Positions 10,536 to 19,002 of a DNA stretch of 64,000 nt are shown in pieces. Each line of letters starts with the position of its first letter. The first letter of the stretch is position 1. A model generated the notes under the pieces. That model was given only the letters and a program-made list of their open reading frames with translations, did not search any database and had not been told where the DNA came from. The translations under genes were made by a program, and so were the position numbers. Source of the DNA: Ensifer sp. LC163 (GTDB lineage: Bacteria > Pseudomonadota > Alphaproteobacteria > Rhizobiales > Rhizobiaceae); contig NZ_MBSS01000018.1 in the NCBI RefSeq assembly GCF_001695855.1, positions 22,167-86,166 on the forward strand, given 5' to 3'.

Positions 10536-12623
10536 TCAGTTGATGGGGCCGCCTTCACCCGGCTTGCCCGGCAACTGCTCGGGGAACAATTCATAGTCCC
10601 CCTGCTTGTCGGCAGCGACGAAGACCCTTTCCCGGATGATCGTGTCCTCCGCCCAGTTGAACATGAAGATCGGGGCGCCGCTCGGAATGTTGGAGAAGCG
10701 CTTGTTGATGACCAGAGCGCCCGGATACTCCGTCAGGCCGACCGTATCGACATTGCTCGTCGACACCTTCTGATACTGCTTCATCAGGTCTGCCCGCTCG
10801 TCATTGTCATTGCTGGCGATGAACTTGTTGACGATATCGACGAGCTCTTGTTCGAACGGCATCAGATCAAGCGCGCCGCTCTCCGGCACGCGGTGATGCC
10901 AGCTGGTGCGCGGGCCGGTGGCCGCAAGCTGGGGCGTGTTCTGCACGACGGAGGACAATTCGGCTCCGTTGCGATGAACCATCCAGTCGAAGCGGCCGGC
11001 ATAGTTCGTTGCGTCCCGCTGCTTGCCGTCCAGCGAGTTCAGGACGATGCGAAGCCCGAGCTTTTCCATTTGCCCGACCACCCCTTCGGCGAGGTTCTTG
11101 TCGGTATTGTAGTCGGAGGTCACGAGTAGCACGATCTCGACATCCTTGCCGCCCAGCTTGTCGGCGGGGTAGTTGACGAAGCCGTTGCCGTCCGTGTCCT
11201 TCAAGCCGGCCTTTTCGAGCAGTGCCTTGGCGCCTTCGAGATCAAAGGGATAGTAGACCGTCGACTGGCGATCGTAAAAGCTGGTGCCGGACGACAGCCC
11301 GCCGGGATAGATCGCGGTGAAAGGCCCTTTGACGAGTGACTCCCCAAGCTTCTTGCGGTCGATCGCCATTGTCACGGCCTTGCGGAAATCCGCGTTGCGA
11401 TTGAGTTCGCGCACGGCCTTCGCGCGTTCATCCGGATCACCCCAACCGTTACCGGAAAAGTTCATGTGAAGATTGTAGCCGATCAGGCGAGCGCCGAAGG
11501 CAAGGCGTGCGGGTGCGGTCTCCGATGCCGCGCGCTTCAACGATTCGACGAAGTTTTCCGGCTGCTCGAGGTTGGAGAAGTCGCCTGACCCGGCGATCGC
11601 CTGCACATCCCGGTCGGCCCAGGTCGACAGCTTGTAGTGCATCTCGTTGATGTAGGGCAGCTGGTTGCCCGCCTCGTCGACCTTCCAGTAGTAGGGATTA
11701 CGACGCAGCACGATGATGTCGTCGGAGCGATACTCGACCGGCACCCACGCGCCCATAACAGGCGTGTTCATGTATTCCGGCGGAAAGCCGTTCTTGTATT
11801 GGTCGTAGGTCATATCCTTGTTGTATTTCGGGTGCTTGGTCTTGAGGATATGCGCCGGCCCCGGGCAGAAGGTGCCATAGGCCATGGAATAGAGATGCTG
11901 GCGCGGGAACGCCTCCTTGAAGGTCCATTCGACGGTGTTGGCGTCGATGGCCCTCAGCGTCGTGCCCTCCCCGAAGGTTTCCGGCGTCGCTCCATTGAGC
12001 GGGGAGACGTTCGGATCGACGACGTTGTCCTCCCAGTAGAACATCACGTCTTCCGACGAAAACGGAACGCCGTCCGACCATTTGGCGCCCTCAATCAGAT
12101 GCATGGTCAGCTTGTGCCCGTCCGGCGACCACTCCCAGCTTTTCGCTAGGTTCGGCAAGGGTTCCATATCCTTCGCCTCGACCTGAAAAAGCGGCGCGGT
12201 GCGGGTCAGGCATTCGAATATTTCGATATCGATGCCGCCCCAGCCTTGCGTCTGCCCGGCCGAATAGTTCCAGCCTTCCGGACGCCCGCCGACGACGTGG
12301 CGCATCGTGTCGCCATAGACGCCAATACCGTCAGCCATGTTCCCCGTCTTGAAGACCAGTGGTTCCTTTGGCAGGCGCTCGGCCACCGGCGGCAGCTTGC
12401 CGGTTTTCACGAATTTCTCCGTGACCCATTCTGGCTCGCGATATTCCGGCAGCGCCTTGTATTCAAGGATGGAATCGCGTGGCACATAGGTAATCTTGCC
12501 CTGTGCGGGGAATGGCGGTTGTTCGGGCACAACAGTTGGCTCCGAGGCCCAGGCCTGCAGGGCAAAGCCCGATACGCCGAGCATCAAGGCCGCTCGCAGT
12601 CTAAGATAGCGCATTGCGTTCAT
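10536..12623 (-). CDS. agpA: Periplasmic alpha-galactoside-binding protein
   Basis: 695-residue family 5 (OppA/DppA-like) solute-binding protein, long for the family but usual for rhizobial AgpA. Residues 1-27 form a signal peptide ending QAWA. LTMHLIEGAKWSDGVPFSSEDV is the diagnostic SBP_bac_5 block. ATG 12623 is preferred because GGGAGAGAG lies 7 bases ahead; an upstream in-frame ATG at 12641 has no comparable site. In S. meliloti AgpA binds raffinose and melibiose. It is the second gene of the operon after agaL1. Confidence 0.92.
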   Translation of the reverse strand: MNAMRYLRLRAALMLGVSGFALQAWASEPTVVPEQPPFPAQGKITYVPRDSILEYKALPEYREPEWVTEKFVKTGKLPPVAERLPKEPLVFKTGNMADGIGVYGDTMRHVVGGRPEGWNYSAGQTQGWGGIDIEIFECLTRTAPLFQVEAKDMEPLPNLAKSWEWSPDGHKLTMHLIEGAKWSDGVPFSSEDVMFYWEDNVVDPNVSPLNGATPETFGEGTTLRAIDANTVEWTFKEAFPRQHLYSMAYGTFCPGPAHILKTKHPKYNKDMTYDQYKNGFPPEYMNTPVMGAWVPVEYRSDDIIVLRRNPYYWKVDEAGNQLPYINEMHYKLSTWADRDVQAIAGSGDFSNLEQPENFVESLKRAASETAPARLAFGARLIGYNLHMNFSGNGWGDPDERAKAVRELNRNADFRKAVTMAIDRKKLGESLVKGPFTAIYPGGLSSGTSFYDRQSTVYYPFDLEGAKALLEKAGLKDTDGNGFVNYPADKLGGKDVEIVLLVTSDYNTDKNLAEGVVGQMEKLGLRIVLNSLDGKQRDATNYAGRFDWMVHRNGAELSSVVQNTPQLAATGPRTSWHHRVPESGALDLMPFEQELVDIVNKFIASNDNDERADLMKQYQKVSTSNVDTVGLTEYPGALVINKRFSNIPSGAPIFMFNWAEDTIIRERVFVAADKQGDYELFPEQLPGKPGEGGPIN

Positions 12624-12763
12624 CGTTTCTCTCTCCCTCATGCTTCACGCCGGTCCGAAACGGCACGGCTTGCTCCTCAAGCATTTCCTTCATCCGAAGA
12701 CGCGCATGGGATCCGCGGGGGGCTCTCCCATGGTGCCGCATCCCCTGCCCTCGCCTCGGCCGG

Positions 12764-14236
12764 TCAGCCGGCCGCGCGCAATTTCGTCGCGTCCATCTCG
12801 GCGCGCAATTCCTCGATCGATCGGATTTCGCGGCGGGCAACACCCTTCCACTCGCGGGTCCTGACCGTTGCCTTGCTCAGACGCTCCCTGGCGGCAGGTA
12901 TTGCGTCGGCGTATTGGGGAAGCCACTCCGCCTGGGCGACGACCATCTCGTCGACCATCTGCCAAACCTCTTCGGGCGTGCAGACGGCCCCGACCAGGGG
13001 ATCGTGCAGGACTGCAAGCTTCAGAAGGTCGATATCGCCGGAGATCGCCGCATGGACCGACATGCGCTGGACGTTGATCGATGAGATGCAGGTGGCGGCA
13101 CAAGCCTCGGGAAGCGTGATGCCCGCGACCATGTTGATGCCGAAGCGGTCGACGAAACCTGGCGATTCAATGATCGCATCCGACGGCAGGTTGGTGATCA
13201 CGCCGTTGTTCTTCACATTGAAGTGGCCGCGGTAGACGCGCCCGGTCTCGAGCGCCTCGAGGATATGGCTGGCGTGCTCGTTGGAGCGGCGGGTCGGGTC
13301 GATCGGCTTGGCGGCGGCTTCGAGGAACTGTGGGAACTCGGTCTCAAACCAGTTGCGGGTTTCGGTCGAGTGACGCAGATAGCCGCCGGTCTCACCATGG
13401 ATCCAATCCGACATGTCGATCCAGCGGGCCACTTCTTCGGGCCGTTTGCGGTACCAGGGCAGGTACTCCGACAGGTGGCCGTTGCTCTCGGTCGAATAGA
13501 CGCCGAACCGCTTGAGCACGTCGATGCGCAGCTTTTCCTGGGCGGAGAAAACTGGGTGCGCCTCGAAGGCTGCAACCAGTTCGTCCTTGCCGATCCTGCG
13601 GCCGCGCAGCCTGACGTCGACGAACCAGGTCTGGTGATTGATGCCCGAGCAGATGAAGTCGAGATCGCCCTCCTTCGCGCCAAGGATCTCGGCGATCTGC
13701 TCGCCGCCGTGTTGGACGCCATGGCAAAGGCCGATCGTGTCGACCTTGCCGTACTCGATCGCCGCCCAGGTGTTCATCGCCATCGGATTGGCATAGTTGA
13801 GGAATTTCGCGCCCGGTTCGGCCAGTTCGCGGATATCCCTGCAGAAATCCAGGATCACCGGAATGTTGCGCTGCCCATAGAGAATGCCGCCGGCGCAGAT
13901 CGTATCGCCGACGCACTGGTCAACGCCGTATTTCAGCGGGATCTGGATATCGTCGGCATAGGCGCTGAGCCCGCCGACCCGCACGCAGCTGATGATGTAG
14001 CGCGCGCCTGCGATTGCCTCGCGGCGGTCAGTCGTTGCCGTGACCTTGGTCGGCAAGTTGTTCGCCTCGATAACTTTGTCGAGGATCGATTTGATCATGT
14101 CGAGATTGTGCGCGCTCAAGTCAGTGAGCGCGAATTCGACGTCGTGGAACTCCGGAACGCAAAGAATATCGGTAAAGAGCTTCTTGGTGAAACCGACGCT
14201 GCCGGCGCCAATGATGGCAATCTTGAAGTTGCTCAT
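12764..14236 (-). CDS. agaL1: Alpha-galactosidase, GH4 family
   Basis: 490-residue GH4 enzyme: NAD motif IAIIGAGSVGFTKKL at residues 6-20, Cys motif GLCHGVQHGG and His motif SGINHQTW. It cleaves galactose from imported raffinose-family sugars. ATG 14236 is preceded by GAGGACAGC and agrees with the Rossmann start; the longer in-frame extension to 14407 lacks family character and would run into the divergent promoter. It is the first gene of the operon, 140 bases ahead of agpA, and is clearly diverged from agaL2 at the other end of the operon. Confidence 0.92.
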   Translation of the reverse strand: MSNFKIAIIGAGSVGFTKKLFTDILCVPEFHDVEFALTDLSAHNLDMIKSILDKVIEANNLPTKVTATTDRREAIAGARYIISCVRVGGLSAYADDIQIPLKYGVDQCVGDTICAGGILYGQRNIPVILDFCRDIRELAEPGAKFLNYANPMAMNTWAAIEYGKVDTIGLCHGVQHGGEQIAEILGAKEGDLDFICSGINHQTWFVDVRLRGRRIGKDELVAAFEAHPVFSAQEKLRIDVLKRFGVYSTESNGHLSEYLPWYRKRPEEVARWIDMSDWIHGETGGYLRHSTETRNWFETEFPQFLEAAAKPIDPTRRSNEHASHILEALETGRVYRGHFNVKNNGVITNLPSDAIIESPGFVDRFGINMVAGITLPEACAATCISSINVQRMSVHAAISGDIDLLKLAVLHDPLVGAVCTPEEVWQMVDEMVVAQAEWLPQYADAIPAARERLSKATVRTREWKGVARREIRSIEELRAEMDATKLRAAG

Positions 14237-14427
14237 GCTGTCCTCGTCGCTGTTCGTTCGGCCGCGTGAAGGGGAGTGGGTAAAATTGGTGCGCCGAGAA
14301 GGTTGCACTGAAGTGCATTTTCCCTCCCAGATTTCTTCTCCCTGATCGTTCAGAACCGGCCATCTTGCGTTGCTGAAAGGTATTATGCGTATAATGCTTG
14401 GCGTCACCAGAGAGGTATTGTGCTTTC
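14237..14427. promoter_or_regulatory. Divergent agpT/agaL1 promoter region
   Basis: 191-base divergent gap. On the plus strand TTGCGT (14365-14370), 19 bases, TATAAT (14390-14395) could serve agpT. The TATAAT lies in a near-palindrome ATTATGCGTATAAT that also offers an A/T-rich -10 on the minus strand. AgpT binding sites for agaL1 activation are expected here from the family mode of action but I cannot delimit them. Confidence 0.5.
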
Positions 14428-15357
14428 ATGGGTAATTCTATGCTGAAACGCTTGATCGAGAATGGCCCCGCCATGAAGACTGTCTCGCTACCGCGCGGAC
14501 GCCAAAGCCTGCACACGATGCCGACCAGTACGGGCTATGAGATCCGCACGGATGCAAGTTACGATTGGGATGGACGCAAGCGTGGCCAGACGCCGTTTAC
14601 CGTGCTGCAGCATACGATCTCGGGTGCCGGGAACCTGCGCTACGAATCGCGCAACCACCGTGTGCGCGAGGGCGAGACGCTGCTCCTTCTCGTGCCGCAC
14701 AACCATCGCTATTGGCTCGAGCAGAATGGTCGTTGGGAGTTTTTCTGGATCTCCATGAACGGCGAAGAGGCGCTGCGCATCCACAAGGCCATTCTTTCGA
14801 CAACCGGTCCCATCCTGAACCTGAAGCCCGAGACGATCGAGCACCTGGCAGACTGCAGCCTGCGGCTCATTTCAGGCGGCGGCGAAGCGCCGGGCAGCGC
14901 ATCGGCTATCGCCTACGAGGCGGCGATGGCGCTCTATGACGACGTCTTCGGCGCACATCCCGTATTTAGCCAGGAATACCGGACAATGCAGCATGTGATC
15001 CAGCACATCATGGCGAACCTGGAGCATCCCCTGCCCGTCGAGAGGCTCGCCGAAGTCTCGGGGCTCAGCCGAGCCCATTTCTCGCGCGTCTTTGCCGCCA
15101 GCGAAGGCATGCCGCCCGCGGAGTTCGTGCTGCGCAAGAGATTACAGCGAGCAACGAAGCTCCTGACAAAGGCGGCGCATCTCTCGGTCAAGGAAGTGTC
15201 GATCATGTCCGGCTTCGAAGACCCGAACTATTTCGCCAAAGTGTTCCGGCGCTATTTTGGCGCAAGTCCCACGGAGTTCCGCACGACGGGCATGTATTCG
15301 AGTGTCGCTGCCAGGAGCCAGGAAGCGGCAAACCTCCCTCCTGCGGGAAATGAGTAG
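14428..15357 (+). CDS. agpT: AraC-family regulator of alpha-galactoside genes
   Basis: 309 residues: an N-terminal cupin-like sugar-sensing domain (about residues 20-150) and two C-terminal AraC helix-turn-helix motifs (LPVERLAEVSGLSRAHFSRVF and LSVKEVSIMSGFEDPNYFAK). The signature FRRYFGASPTEFR closes the domain. It is divergent from agaL1, as agpT is in S. meliloti, where it activates the operon in response to alpha-galactosides. ATG 14428 is chosen; ATG 14440 is possible, while the upstream TTG at 14398 overlaps the promoter. Confidence 0.9.
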   Translation: MGNSMLKRLIENGPAMKTVSLPRGRQSLHTMPTSTGYEIRTDASYDWDGRKRGQTPFTVLQHTISGAGNLRYESRNHRVREGETLLLLVPHNHRYWLEQNGRWEFFWISMNGEEALRIHKAILSTTGPILNLKPETIEHLADCSLRLISGGGEAPGSASAIAYEAAMALYDDVFGAHPVFSQEYRTMQHVIQHIMANLEHPLPVERLAEVSGLSRAHFSRVFAASEGMPPAEFVLRKRLQRATKLLTKAAHLSVKEVSIMSGFEDPNYFAKVFRRYFGASPTEFRTTGMYSSVAARSQEAANLPPAGNE

Positions 15358-15543
15358 CCGCGGTTGCGACCAGCGCCCGCGAAATTCCGAACGGGCAATC
15401 CTCCATGGATCCCCTCCCCGCGCCGGTTCAGTGATCCAGTGCATTGCGTAGCCGCGTGCAACTGACTTGCTGCCTCGCTCCTCTTGGAACGGAGAAGCAA
15501 CGCAGCCTGTGCATAGCTGCATTGCACAATAAATGTTTTCCAA

Positions 15544-15562
15544 ATGATCAAAAAACGATCAT
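15544..15562. promoter_or_regulatory. LysR-type binding box upstream of the sRNA
   Basis: ATGATC-AAAAAAC-GATCAT, a perfect 6-bp inverted repeat with a 7-base A-rich spacer, fits the T-N11-A layout of LysR-type sites and ends 8 bases before the inferred sRNA start. AbcR genes in Brucella and Agrobacterium are activated by the LysR protein VtlR/LsrB, so this is a candidate site for that regulator. Confidence 0.55.
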
Positions 15563-15570
15563 AACGCTCA

Positions 15571-15686
15571 CAGCTGATGCACATGGCGGCTTCTCCTCCC
15601 AGTGCCGCCGCAGCAGCTGTTCCCCTCTGGAGGTTTTATGACCTTCACACTTCATGGGCCGCGGTCTCCGCAGGCCCATTTTTTTT
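15571..15686 (+). ncRNA. AbcR/alpha-r15-like small RNA
   Basis: Three stem-loops are readable. Hairpin 1 pairs CAGCTG (15571-15576) with CAGCTG (15614-15619) and GGCGGC (15585-15590) with GCCGCC (15604-15609), exposing a loop with CTCCTCCC. A short second element is CCCCTCTGGAGGTTTT. The third is a strong terminator, ATGGGCCGCGG against CCGC-A-GGCCCAT (one bulge), followed by eight T. Length (about 116 nt), order and the CTCC loop match the AbcR family, which represses ABC-transporter mRNAs by covering Shine-Dalgarno sites, usually with Hfq. The start is inferred from the upstream CATAAC -10-like box. A tiny ORF through the terminator is judged fortuitous. Confidence 0.75.
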
Positions 15687-15857
15687 GCCATGATTTTTTG
15701 GTCGATCTCGTCCGGCGCAATTGCCTGGTACGCTTTCGCGCTCATATCGCCCTGCCGTACGTAATACAGCCGCGCTTGTCTGTTCCGCTTTAGCCCGGGT
15801 GTCGATCGGGTTAGCAAGCCGGAGCCGATCGCGTACCGCAAGCGTGAGCAGGATCGC

Positions 15858-16028
15858 TTACGGTCGACCGCTCTCGGCGACGGGCTCCTCAGCGGGAACA
15901 GGTTCTGCTTGCAGATCGGGTTCGACCCTCAGATCCAGCTTCCCCCAGATCGATGTCTTTTGGGTATCGGCCCTCACTCTGCGGGACTGCTTGATCTCAA
16001 CGATGAACGGCTTTGTCTGCTGACGCAT
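15858..16028 (-). CDS. Small conserved-looking protein, possibly truncated
   Basis: 56-residue ORF with a good site (GGAGG, 5 bases before ATG 16028): a basic N-terminal half (QQTKPFIVEIKQSRRVR), then SIWGKLDLRVE, then a Glu/Ala/Pro-rich tail. The N-terminus looks like that of short rhizobial regulatory proteins of plasmid regions, and the short acidic tail suggests the original protein was longer. No function is assigned. It stands alone between the sRNA and the repABC promoter. Confidence 0.5.
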   Translation of the reverse strand: MRQQTKPFIVEIKQSRRVRADTQKTSIWGKLDLRVEPDLQAEPVPAEEPVAESGRP

Positions 16029-16477
16029 GTATCCTCCAGGCGACGAATCGCATTGGAACGATATCGTCTGGTTCGGCAGACGCAACTGCCACATCAGGTG
16101 GGTGCGCCGACGGCCAACCCAACCGTTCTCATTCGAATCAATCGATCGAGTCGCAAAAGTGAGGGCCGTTCGATGGCGATTCTGCCGTTTTCGCCTTGTT
16201 GCCGACGTCGATCAGCGCAAGAAACGGTTGACAAAGGCACTTGAAGGACGCGCAAAAGTAAGAGCTCGTCGCGCCGGACGTTGAGGCGTTGGCGCGATCA
16301 ACATGCTGAGAAATATACGAAAAATGGTGGCGCGAAGCCGGGGTGAGGCCGCCGGCACTACAACTGTTAAGGGTTTGTTAACCCTAAAGCGGCTTGTCGG
16401 TTCGAATAGAATCGTGTCTCTACTTCCAGACGGAAACAATGCGTCAGACGCGAAGAAACCGTTTTGAAGAGCCCACG
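16029..16477. other. repABC upstream region
   Basis: 449 bases without a credible gene. It must hold the repABC promoter. The only strong signal I see is the GTTAA-N5-TGTTAACCCTA element at 16366-16386. Confidence 0.5.
16366..16386 (+). promoter_or_regulatory. Element shared by both repA genes (copy 1)
   Basis: GTTAA, 5 bases, then TGTTAACCCTA, 92 bases before the repA ATG. The same 16 fixed positions with the same spacing occur at 27975-27995 before the second repA. The GGGTT...AACCC arms make it partly palindromic here. It is a candidate RepA operator or promoter core. Confidence 0.6.
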
Positions 16478-17686
16478 ATGTTAAAGCCCGCGAATCCCCA
16501 GTTTGAAAACGAGACGACGTCCGAGCGTATCACACGTCAGGCGACCGCGCTTTCGGACCGTCTGCGGGCCGTCGGCGAGATCGCGTTTCCGCCGAAGGCG
16601 ATGAAGTCGCTCAGGTCGTTCACGTCAGGCGAAGTCGCGCAGATCGTCGGCGTCTCGGACGGCTACCTCAGGCAATTGTCTCTGGACGGTCTGGGGCCGA
16701 TACCGGAACTGGGCACTGCCGGCCGCCGCTCCTACACACTGCGCCAGATCAACGAGCTTCGCGCCTATCTTGCCGAAGCGCGCCCGAAGGAAGCGCTGAA
16801 GTTCTGGCCGCGCCGCCGCGAAGGCGACAAGCTGCAGATCATCAGCGTCGCCAACTTCAAGGGCGGCTCGGCCAAGACGACCTCGTCGCTTTATCTCGCA
16901 CAGGGTCTGGCGCTGCAGGGTTACCGCGTTCTGGCGATCGACCTCGATCCCCAGGCATCCCTGTCTGCCATGTTCGGCTATCAGCCGGAATTCGACATTG
17001 CCGAAAATACCACCCTTTACGGTGCGATCCGCTACGACGACGAGCGGGTCGGCATGCGTTCGGTGATCCGTTCGACCTATTTCGAGGGCATCGACCTGGT
17101 CCCGGGCAATCTCGAGCTCATGGAGTTTGAGCACGAAACGCCGCGCGCCATGGGCAAGCGCGCCGGACCAGAGGATCTGTTCTTCCGCCGCGTCGCAGCC
17201 GCGATCAATGAAGTCGAGGCGGACTACGACGTCGTTGTCATCGACTGCCCGCCGCAACTCGGCTTCCTGACCATGGGCGCTCTCAATGCCGCAACCGGTA
17301 TGCTGGTGACGATCCACCCGCAGATGGTTGATGTCGCCTCGATGAGCCAGTTCCTATTGATGACGGCCGATCTTATCGCTGTCATCGAGGACGCCGGCGC
17401 ACACCTGAACTACGATTTCATGAAGTTCGTCGTGACCAGACACGACCCGCGCGACGTGCCCGAACAGGAGATCGTCGGACTGTTGCGCGACCTCTTCGGA
17501 AGCGATGTCCTCAACGCGACGGCCTGGAAGTCGACCGCCATCGCAAATGCGGGCCTCACCAAGCAGTCGCTGTTCGAATTGTCGAAAGGTGCCGTCGGGC
17601 GGTCCGTTTATGATCGCGCCATGGAATCCGTCAACGCAGTCAACACCGAGGTGATCGACCTGATTTCGCAGGTATGGCAGCGATGA
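16478..17686 (+). CDS. repA: Plasmid partitioning ATPase RepA (ParA family)
   Basis: 402 residues: an N-terminal winged-HTH-like region (about residues 40-75) for operator binding, then a deviant Walker A box FKGGSAKTT at 117-125, the A' segment AIDLDPQASLS and Walker B VVVIDCPPQLG. With RepB and parS it segregates the replicon, and it represses repABC transcription. ATG 16478 (GAAGAG 6 bases ahead) gives the usual RepA length; longer in-frame starts add an atypical basic extension. It is first in repABC, 94 bases before repB, with a parS-like palindrome in that gap. Confidence 0.93.
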   Translation: MLKPANPQFENETTSERITRQATALSDRLRAVGEIAFPPKAMKSLRSFTSGEVAQIVGVSDGYLRQLSLDGLGPIPELGTAGRRSYTLRQINELRAYLAEARPKEALKFWPRRREGDKLQIISVANFKGGSAKTTSSLYLAQGLALQGYRVLAIDLDPQASLSAMFGYQPEFDIAENTTLYGAIRYDDERVGMRSVIRSTYFEGIDLVPGNLELMEFEHETPRAMGKRAGPEDLFFRRVAAAINEVEADYDVVVIDCPPQLGFLTMGALNAATGMLVTIHPQMVDVASMSQFLLMTADLIAVIEDAGAHLNYDFMKFVVTRHDPRDVPEQEIVGLLRDLFGSDVLNATAWKSTAIANAGLTKQSLFELSKGAVGRSVYDRAMESVNAVNTEVIDLISQVWQR

Positions 17687-17735
17687 GTGATTGCGCCTTC
17701 CCCGTGCCAGTACTCTTTCCCCTTGGGCGAGCGAT

Positions 17736-17751
17736 GTTGTCTACAGACAAC
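17736..17751. promoter_or_regulatory. parS-like palindrome between repA and repB
   Basis: GTTGTCTACAGACAAC is palindromic except for the central A-C pair. It has the same GTTGTC half-sites as four sites at 24264-24879. The known repABC centromere consensus is GTTNNNNGCNNNNAAC; only the central G differs. A repA-repB gap site is common in repABC plasmids. Confidence 0.8.
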
Positions 17752-17780
17752 GCCTCGCCTCTATCGAGGAGGTCCTTCCA

Positions 17781-18797
17781 TTGAGCAAGCGCACCCAGTC
17801 CATTCGCTCGATGTTTGCCGGGCAGAGCGAGCATGCCATTGACAATGACATCAAGCGGCCGTCGCTGCCACGCGTGAGTTCCGGCGCAGTGCGCTCACTC
17901 AAGGATACCTTCTCCGACGTCGAGAAGGAGTATGAAGTGCTTCGCGCGAAGCTTGCTTCGGGCCAGCTCGCCGTGGAGGTCGACCCTTCCCTGATCGATC
18001 CCTCGCCTCTTGCCGATCGCTTCAGCGAGCAGGACGCTGTCAGTTTCGAGGCGTTGAAGACTTCGATCCGGGAAAGGGGCCAGGAAATTCCCGTCCTCGT
18101 TCGCGAGCACCCTTCGGTCACCGGCCGCTACCAGAGCGCCTATGGGCATCGCCGCATTCGCGCCGCTCGTGCACTCAATATCCCTGTCAAGGCCTATGTG
18201 CGCACGCTGACCGATGAAGATCTGGTCGTCGCGCAAGGGGTGGAGAACTCCGCCCGTGAAGATCTGAGCTTCATCGAACGCGCGGTATTTGCCGGTCGTT
18301 TGGAGGATGCAGGGTTTGCTCGGGCGCTGATCCAGTCGGCACTTTCCGTTGACCGGGCTGAAGTTTCCAAGCTTGTCGCCGTTGCGCGCGCGCTGCCAGG
18401 TGAACTTGTGGACGCCATCGGGCGTGCACCGAAGATTGGTCGCGGCCGTTGGCAGTCGCTGGTCGATGCGATCGGCAACGAGGCGGCATTGAAGCGTGCG
18501 CTGGCTGTTGCAACGAAACCCGGCTTTGCGACACGGGAAACGGACGACCGCTTTATGGTGGCGTTTGCGGCGGCAACCAAATCCGAGGAGAGGCCGGCCG
18601 CTCAGCTTGCGCCCGAGGTCGTTACCAGCGGATCAGGCGCGGAGATTGGAAAGGTGGCTACGACCGACAAGCAATGGCGCCTGTCGATCCGGCGCGATCG
18701 CAATGACGGATTTGCAGATTATCTGACGGCGAAGCTGCCCGAGCTGTTTGAAGCTTACGAGGCGGTGCTTGCGGAAAAGCAGAGCAGCGCCGAATAG
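17781..18797 (+). CDS. repB: Centromere-binding protein RepB (ParB family)
   Basis: 338 residues. The TTG at 17781 is chosen: GAGGAGG ends 8 bases ahead and translation then begins SKRTQSIRSMFAG, the usual RepB opening; the ORF upstream of it is not family-like. The ParB N-terminal domain is seen at RERGQEIPVLVREHPSVTGR and YGHRRIRAARAL, followed by the HTH region RALIQSALSVDRAEVSKLVA. It binds parS and stimulates RepA ATPase activity. repC follows after a 205-base gap holding the ctRNA. Confidence 0.93.
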   Translation: MSKRTQSIRSMFAGQSEHAIDNDIKRPSLPRVSSGAVRSLKDTFSDVEKEYEVLRAKLASGQLAVEVDPSLIDPSPLADRFSEQDAVSFEALKTSIRERGQEIPVLVREHPSVTGRYQSAYGHRRIRAARALNIPVKAYVRTLTDEDLVVAQGVENSAREDLSFIERAVFAGRLEDAGFARALIQSALSVDRAEVSKLVAVARALPGELVDAIGRAPKIGRGRWQSLVDAIGNEAALKRALAVATKPGFATRETDDRFMVAFAAATKSEERPAAQLAPEVVTSGSGAEIGKVATTDKQWRLSIRRDRNDGFADYLTAKLPELFEAYEAVLAEKQSSAE

Positions 18798-18845
18798 GGC
18801 GCCGTACTGAAGACTGAAAATTTAGAGGAGCAGCACCGGCAAAAG

Positions 18846-18897
18846 AAAAAAGGCCCCCGAAACACCGTCTCTGAAGGCCCTTTCTCGTCATTTGGCG
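18846..18897 (-). ncRNA. Counter-transcribed RNA (incompatibility/copy-control RNA)
   Basis: In the repB-repC gap, on the minus strand: -35 TTGACT (complement of 18927-18932), a 17-base spacer, -10-like GAATCT (complement of 18904-18909), and a transcript ending in a hairpin GGCCTTC / GGGGGCC (complement of 18873-18879 and 18852-18858, two G-U pairs) followed by six U. This is the standard arrangement of the repABC ctRNA, which pairs with the repABC leader and represses repC expression. The 5' end is inferred. Confidence 0.85.
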
Positions 18898-19002
18898 ATT
18901 TCGAGATTCGCACTTCCGGGATTCACAGTCAAGACTCTCTCAAGAGATTTGGCGCCGTTTCGGTGACCGCTATTCCTTTGCCTGAAAGAAGGTAAGGCTG
19001 AA

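Noticed and set aside
15638..15793. Small ORF with a GGAGG-like start running through the sRNA terminator
   Set aside because: It reads through the terminator hairpin and T-tract; the GGAGG is part of the conserved AbcR hairpin.
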